The notes beneath the pieces were generated by a model. That model saw nothing but the letters and a program-made list of their open reading frames with translations, had not been told where the DNA came from and did no database searches. Positions 25,290 to 64,000 of a DNA stretch of 64,000 bases are shown one piece after another (position 1 is the stretch's first letter; every line of letters starts with the position of its first letter). The DNA comes from Acestrorhynchus altus (taxonomy: Eukaryota; Chordata; Actinopteri; Characiformes; Acestrorhynchidae): positions 11,252,602 to 11,316,601 of the forward strand of contig CM067514.1 of NCBI GenBank assembly GCA_034509495.1, in the 5' to 3' direction. Made by a program: the position numbers and the translations under genes.

Positions 25290-26799
25290 GGGAGAAAGAG
25301 CACGCGAGTGAGTTTTCTAACATTTCAGAAAACTGTCCGCAAAGCAGTCAATGCTATCAAGTGAGCAAATAGCGTGTTTGATTATAAGACGAGAGAGGGA
25401 AGCGAGAGGGAAGCGAGAGAGAAAAATGAGAGAAACAGTCACATCAAAGAAAGAAAGGAGTAGGTTTCTGAGGAGGGTTCAAAAGAAAGAACAAAGTCCC
25501 CTCAGAGTCTTACTGTCAGCAAAAGCACATGCGCGAAAGAGATGGAGATGAGATTAAAGCTGGAAAAAAAAAGATATAAAATTAAGACAGTGAGGTAGAA
25601 AGAGAGGAAAATGAAAGTAGGGTGGAAAAGATTATCAAACAGGTCAAACAAGAAGAGAGGAGAAAGAAGAAATGCGCGAGAGGGCAGAAAAGGGAAAATC
25701 TGAACTGGTTCAGAGCTGACTGGTAATCTCTACATTAACACTGAGCATTTGTTAATAAGCTTCTCTGCAGGAACCTGGATTGAGTCCCTGTAAATAACGG
25801 AGTGTGAAAGAGGAGTGTGAGATCGAGGATCAGGGCCCAGAGGAGGACAGTATGGACACTCAATTGTCTGGCACTCTCAGAGGACTAGAACAATTAACAA
25901 GAAGAAAATTGCAGATTAATAACGGCAGCTACTCCTCTACTGAGCTCCATTACCACCCATCCCAGCATATAGACCACCAGAGTACAAGAGCCCCCGAGGG
26001 AAGGAAAAGAGAGAAGAGAGAGACGAGAGAGTGCACGCTCTCTTTAAATGGTTTTAATGCTCTGATGTTTTAAATCTAAATGTAAATCTTAAAGGTTTTT
26101 AATATGAGCTTTCGTTTTACTGACACTTCATTGGCAATACTGTAAGTACAGAGGGTCACGCCAATAAAATTAATGTAATATGAATCAGAAACAGAATGAA
26201 CATGAAAAAAGGGAGGGGAAAAAGGAAAGGAAAATAAATAAACAGAAAAAGAATTGAAGGAAAAAGAAAGGAAGAACAAAGAAATAAAGAAAAAAAGTGA
26301 AGAGGAGAACTAACAGGGATGTGAGGGGAACTAGAGCAACAGAGAGAAAGACAGGGCATGATGAGGTTTCCAGGCGGTCTTTAGTTGATTTCTGAGCCTC
26401 AGAGACAAAGACGACCAACAACAGCGCAACACAAACAAGAACCCAAAGCTGTGAGAAGAGAAGAGCACGGCTGGTATGTACACCACTGTGTGTGTATTTA
26501 GGTTTTTTTGGGTGTGTGACGTGAACAGCTGCCTCTCAGTAGTCTAGGACATCTGTAGCACCTTGAGAAGGCCGATCACGTGAACACAGTTAATGCTAAT
26601 CGTATGTGGGTTTCCGATATCTACGTGAGGAATTCTGCTCTCTAGAGGCAAACAACAGAACGGCAAGCTGACAAAAATAAACAAAACAACCCCGAATCCA
26701 TCCTGCTGCTCACTTACATGAAGTTCTTCACCAAACGAATAAAAATAAACAATCATAGCAATCATAAGACAATAATCATAATATAAATTGACAAAGTGA
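25289..26799. other. Purine-rich, no recognisable gene
   Basis: Long GA/AG-rich tracts at 25350-25700 and 26200-26360 make long frames on both strands without domain signatures. 25710-26060 is more balanced and could be a conserved non-coding element, but this is only a guess. Confidence 0.4.
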
Positions 26800-28637
26800 A
26801 CAGGTAATTCCATATCAAGTCTACATTTTTCTTTTTTTTTTTTTCTTTTTTAAGAAGTCTGCTACAAAAAAAAGAAAACAAAAAACAAGCCCAGACACCT
26901 GGCACTGAAAATACATAGTAACGTTTTGCGTACAGGCGCTTTACGAGAGTTTATGAAGACGTTTAGAACTATCTTAAACAGAGCATCTCTACATCAAATT
27001 CTCAGGCAGAAAAAAGTTGAGCTACTAATGGTGCCATATTCCTCATTTGCTTTGTACAAATAATAAATCTATGTGTTAAAGACGTTTAAATACTTGTGTT
27101 AAACCCCCAGATCCCAGCCCCCACACCCCCTTCTTGACCCCACCTTTAGACACAGAAAAACAGAAAACCCTTGGAAACTGTACAGAAAACAAAGAGTGTC
27201 CGTTTGATTAGCAGGGTGTGTTTTGGCTTGAGTTAGAAAAATATTTCAAACTGGATTGATATTCAGTAAAAAGTCTGCTGCATGATCCGTAAAACGACCA
27301 GTCGGTCCAAAAACAAAAGAAGAGGTGTGTGTTTCCCTCCAGGGGGAAGGTAAAAAGAAGGAGGGATCAGAGAGGAGCGGAAACATGGACGATTTTTAAT
27401 GCCTTTGGGGCAAGAGGGAAGAAGCAGTCCCTAATAGCCAGCTCACACGGCCACCCACCTAACCACCCACCTGCCCATCTACAGAACTATCAGGAAGTGC
27501 TTCACAAAGAGTTCCTCGGTAAGCTGAGCCAAACAGAAAGACTGTTATAAAGGAATTAAGGCTGCACAACATGAATCATCATTAATGAATCCTGTTATCT
27601 ATATTTACGCCAATTAGCCATAACATTAATAACACCGGCCTACAGCTCCAATTCCTTGAGGTATGGACTCCACAAGACCTATGAAGGTGCCAGATACTAC
27701 AGTACACCAAGATGTTAACAGGAGATCCTTTAAGTCCTGCAAGTTGTGAGCATGAGCACCACTGAGCTTTAGGTGCCCATAACATCGTCACTAATTCACC
27801 AGTTGTCCTTTCTCGGACTGCTTGGACACAAGACTTTCCTGATGTTCTGAAGAAGTGCGGATCCTCGTCTCCAAACGGATTGGATTCATCAACTTCAGAA
27901 ATGAGTGTTTTCTTGCTGCCTAATTTATTCACCCCTTCAGATAAATCAGTGTCATATAATAATTTGTTAGTCACCAATGTAACACTGGCCCTTGGTTGAT
28001 ATTTGATTGACACCGACATATTACAAATGTAAAGGAGCAATTTAACCAATCTAATCAAACTTGGGGTCAAATTCATGTGTGTTGCTTTCTGTGGGGTACT
28101 TGAATAGTGTGACCATTGCAGCCCACTTTTAGATGTTCATCTTAAGTGAAGAGCTCTGATTAAAAACAGCTGGTTTATACAGACTTGAACTCCTACACCT
28201 TACAAATGACGCAGGTTGTTTGCTGTCCGTGTAATTAATGACTAACAGCGTCCTTTGAATGTGATAAAGGTCAAAGGTTTTTACAAGGTTAAAGATATAG
28301 TTTCTATATTAGTAAGATAACCTGCATTACAAACACTGAATATAGCAATTGTACCCCAATTGTATCCGTATTTTTCCATACTGTGCAGCCCTAAAAGAAA
28401 CGGTTCTTCCTTCTTAAGCTTCAGCTCCTGTTATTTGGCTAACCGAGCCACGCATTTGTGAAACACATTCCTGTGCTGGCTGTGCCCGTCTGTGTGTGAC
28501 GGCTGGAAAGAGTAAAATAGCAAGGAAATGAAGGAGAGCTACAGAAAGAGAACACATGCAGTAATGGGACATCCTCCAAGTCTTTATAAGCAGAGGATCG
28601 GGTAGCATAGCCAGCAGTGCTAGCATCGCATTAGGGC
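26800..28637 (-). other. Probable kdm4b 3'UTR and immediate downstream region
   Basis: Minus-strand sequence after the stop codon. The UTR end cannot be fixed. An AATAAA on the minus strand at 27924-27929 falls inside a transposon remnant, and an ATTAAA lies at 27395-27400. Apart from that remnant and a T/A-rich tract near 26825-26885, I see nothing recognisable. Transcript 3'-end reads would settle the limit. Confidence 0.45.
27605..28000. mobile_element. Internally deleted Tc1-like element remnant in the kdm4b 3' region
   Basis: The left side has TTAGCCATAACATTAATAAC and GGTATGGACTCCACAAGACC, then AAGATGTTAACAGGAGATCC and TTTAAGTCCTGCAAGTTG. The right side has CACCAGTTGTCCTTTCTCGG and TTGCTGCCTAATTTATTCAC, as in full-length fish Tc1-like repeats where these blocks are more than a kilobase apart. 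The middle is deleted. Confidence 0.6.
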
Positions 28638-61180
<32,543 letters not shown>

Positions 61181-61780
61181 CTACAGAACACATCAAACAC
61201 ACCTATAAGAACACACACCTCACACAGGTTTCAAACCTTCACTGCAGTTTCTCCAAACAATTGCTTTAGAAAAATGAAAGAAAATCATACAAGAAAGAAG
61301 AGAGAAATCTGGAAAAAGTATTAGAGAATGAATAAGAATCTGTGAATTATATGGGTTTTCCCCCCCGTTTTCCAGTTCCTCTGAAACTGGAGAAAATGGT
61401 AACTAAAAGAAAGAATGATAAAAGATGCAAAGAGCAAAAGAATATGAAAAGAAAAGTCAAACAAACAGTGTGTAAAGGAGACGGAAAGACTGTGATATGA
61501 GGGTTAGATTTAATGGCAGGTTGGGGAGGTGCGAGCAGGTCAGTCAGTTCACTAAATCCATCATTAACCACCATTTTCTGCTGGTTTATTCAACTGTGAC
61601 TCACAATGAGTCCTCAAAAGCGTGCAGTTTGGAAAGGAAAATGAAGAGTTAGGAGGAAGTTTCCAAAAACATTTTCTTCTGAGAAAAGTCATTTATGATG
61701 GTAGGACATACGCAGTGTGAGATACTGTAATCCCAAATGAATTAAAGTTTGTACAGTAACATTTGGTACAGTAATGGAAC

Positions 61781-62233
61781 ACAGTACAGGCCAAAAGTTT
61801 GGACGTTTTCTGTATTTGTGACTATTTACATTGTAGATTCTCACTGAAGGCATCAAAACTATGAATGAACACATGTAGAGGTCTATACTTAACAAAAAAA
61901 ACTGAAATAACTGTAAACACGTTTTATATTCTAGTTTTGCTCTGTTTACTGCTTTGCACACTCTTGGCATTCTCTCCATGAGCCATCTCTGCGAACTCCT
62001 TCAAGACTGTTGAAAAACCATTTCAGGTGACTACGTCTTGAAGCTCATTGAGAGAATTCCAAGAGTGTGCAAAGCAGTAATCAGAGCAAAGCGTGGCTAT
62101 TAAGTACAGAACTCCACATGTGTTCATTCATAGTTTTGATGCCTTCAGTGAGAATCTACAACGTAAATAGTCATGAAAATACAGAAAACGCATTGAATGA
62201 GAAGGTGTGTCCAAACGTTTGGCCTGTACTGTA
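61781..62233. mobile_element. 450-bp palindromic Tc1-like fold-back element
   Basis: The left end CAGTACAGGCCAAAAGTTTG and the right end CAAACGTTTGGCCTGTACTG are inverted repeats. Inner segments also pair: TGTAGATTCTCACTGAAGGC with GCCTTCAGTGAGAATCTACA, AACTATGAATGAACACATGT with its complement, and TTTGCACACTCTTGGCATTC with its counterpart near 62055-62080. Nearly the whole element is a hairpin with a small loop near 62000-62040. I recall the sequence as the end of a fish Tc1-like transposon; no transposase remains. Confidence 0.8.
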
Positions 62234-62739
62234 TATCAATTTATTTGAATTTAGGTGAACATTCCAGATCATGTTTCAGATATGCGAGTTGCATCAACCC
62301 ATAATATTTGAGTTTCGTTGATTGCGATTGGCAACTGCAACTCACTCATGCTGTATTAAACCATTTCTTGATTTGTTCCTCAAGGTCCAGTAAGGTCAGT
62401 CTGGGTGCTTAGGAATGTACAGTGGCTTTGTGGATGCAGAATAACTTTTCCCATTTGCTCTCTGCACCAGTGAACGGGGAAAGATATGACCAGTTTACAA
62501 ATTGATGACCATCAGTATGCAATCATTCACCCAGGCTACAGTCTCTTGGGGTTGCAGTTATACTTTATATAGTTCATATTTTGTTTTATTGGTTGGCTAA
62601 CTGGCCTCCACATTGCAGGCAGTAAAAATGCAAATGCTTGCATTACCACAAAATTACACTGTCAGTGTTCGACAGATTAATAACAGAACGAAGAACGTCA
62701 TTTGAGATATTTCAGTATTCGAACTTAATATCTTTGGTG

Positions 62740-63245
62740 TATGTTGGAAAGACAATCAACCAGAACATTATGACCTCCTCCTTGCTTCTACCCTCACTAC
62801 CTATTGTATCCGGCCCACTCACCCTACAGCAGGACTTCATAGATCTATAATCACAGACTGGACTCCAACCGTTTCTCTGCATACTTTGTAAAAATCCTTT
62901 CATCCTGTTCTTCAAAAGGTCAGGACACTGCAGGACCACCACAGAGGTATTATGTGGGTGGTGGGTCATTCTCAGCACTGCAGTGACACCGACATGGTGG
63001 TGGTGTGTTGGTGGGTGTTGCACTAGTGCAGGTGTACCAGACACAGCAGTGTCCACTTACTGTCCACTCTTAGAGACTCCTACTTGTAAATGTGAAGTCA
63101 GAGACAGAAACTCATCTGTCCCTGCACAGCTTGAGTTGGTCATGCTCTGTTGGTCAGTGCTCACAGCATGCTGCTGGCTGGATGTTTCTAGTGGGTGGGC
63201 TATTCTCAGTCCAGCAGTGACACTGAGGGCTTGGGACTGCAAATT
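62740..63245. repeat. Near-complete fish interspersed repeat (GATCAGACACAGCAGTG family)
   Basis: Blocks in order: ACCAGAACATTATGACCTCC, TTTCTCTGCATACTTTGT, GTCAGGACACTGCAGGACCA, CATTCTCAGCACTGCAGTGA, CATGGTGGTGGTGTGTTGG, CCAGACACAGCAGTGTCCAC, TTGAGTTGGTCATGCTCTGT and CTATTCTCAGTCCAGCAGTG. It is partly self-complementary around the centre. Related fragments lie at 2780-3105 and 29050-29168. Confidence 0.65.
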
Positions 63246-63887
63246 AAAGGGCTATATTTGTATTATAGCCATGGTGATGCTTGATTAATTTCATCACCAC
63301 TGTAAAGAAATCTGAGTGGGAAGGTTCTTCGATCATGAACCAAAATATTCCACCACCCTCACTTTGACTATTTACAGTCCAACCATGGATTTATGCAGGA
63401 AAGTTGAAAATAGGGGAATGTTAACCGTATGACGTGAGATTAACCTCTATTGTAAGCATGTTCCTGAGCCGTTCCTGTGCTGTGTATCGACTGGTTGCGT
63501 TTTCTGCGTGATCAAGAGATCTGATGACAGGTGGATGGTGTCACATCTGATCTGAACGGCAGAGTTTGAGATATTTACACTAAATCACTTTTTATTTGTG
63601 GAGATGAGGAAAGATAGTGCAGGTGAGGAAAGAGCCAGACAGACACGGATATTAATCCACATTAGGATGCGGCCGGCGTTCCAGAACTTTCCCTTGAGGG
63701 ATATTAACCTGAAGCTTCGTTTTGTCTTTTAAGTGGGATATTAAGCTGAGTAAAAAGGGGTGTGGAGACAGAGCAAAGCAGAAGAGAGCATGGCCCTGAC
63801 TGGATAATGTGGGAGAGGTGAGAGATGTGGATACAACTGATCTATTGCAGGCGGGAGACATTAATGGTAGCAATACTAATGTTTGTG

Positions 63888-63889
<2 letters not shown>

Positions 63890-63922
<33 letters not shown>
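63890..63922. repeat. (GT)n microsatellite near the window end
   Basis: About 16 GT units, then GCGCCCGCGC. Confidence 0.9.
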
Positions 63923-63924
<2 letters not shown>

Positions 63925-64000
63925 CCGCGCATTTGAGTGACCCTGCCAGTATAACAGATAGAGAAAGAAAAGGAAAGTAGTGACAGCAAGTGAGAGATGG

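Noticed and set aside
25804..26073. 89-codon plus-strand frame, hydrophilic and acidic at its start
   Set aside because: No family signature and flanked by purine-rich tracts; could be chance.
62712..63056. Minus-strand 114-codon frame
   Set aside because: It lies within a high-copy fish interspersed repeat.

Overview
This window looks like a piece of a teleost fish genome. Genes have many exons and long introns, dinucleotide microsatellites are very dense, and fossil Tc1/mariner, MITE, SINE and LINE copies are common. Several repeat families match ones I remember from otophysan fishes (characins, catfishes and relatives). That narrower placement comes from memory and is tentative. There is no sign of prokaryotic or viral organisation.

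The only protein-coding gene I can support is kdm4b (jmjd2b), a JmjC histone H3K9/H3K36 lysine demethylase on the minus strand. Sixteen coding exons can be placed to the base, from 61180 (most 5' in the window) to the stop codon at 28638-28640. All 15 introns have GT-AG ends and every split codon joins in phase, giving 845 codons plus a partial one. The exons encode the second half of the JmjC domain (zinc ligands and the distal iron-binding His), a charged linker with a Lys run, a KDM4B-specific conserved block, a PHD finger, an extended PHD, a double Tudor domain and a C-terminal tail. The JmjN domain, the first half of JmjC and the promoter lie beyond 64000.

Layout: 1-28637 lies downstream of the gene and holds no gene I can recognise. 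It contains a degraded LINE endonuclease (about 1040-2400), a LINE C-terminal fragment (24236-24645), at least two decayed Tc1-like transposases (16210-16800 and 20440-20720), several fold-back MITEs and many microsatellites. The part next to the stop codon should be 3'UTR. From 28638 to 61180 is kdm4b, whose introns carry another Tc1 fossil (33600-34440), two long degenerate TCCA arrays, a CT-rich minisatellite, a tRNA-derived SINE and several MITEs. From 61181 to 64000 is intron with a 450-bp fold-back element and a fish interspersed repeat.

The most interesting biological signal is in the kdm4b Tudor region. Two of the three aromatic cage residues known from KDM4A (W967 and Y973) are replaced by Thr and Leu, while the JmjC zinc ligands and distal iron His keep exact family spacing. 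I found no evidence of a wholly new system.
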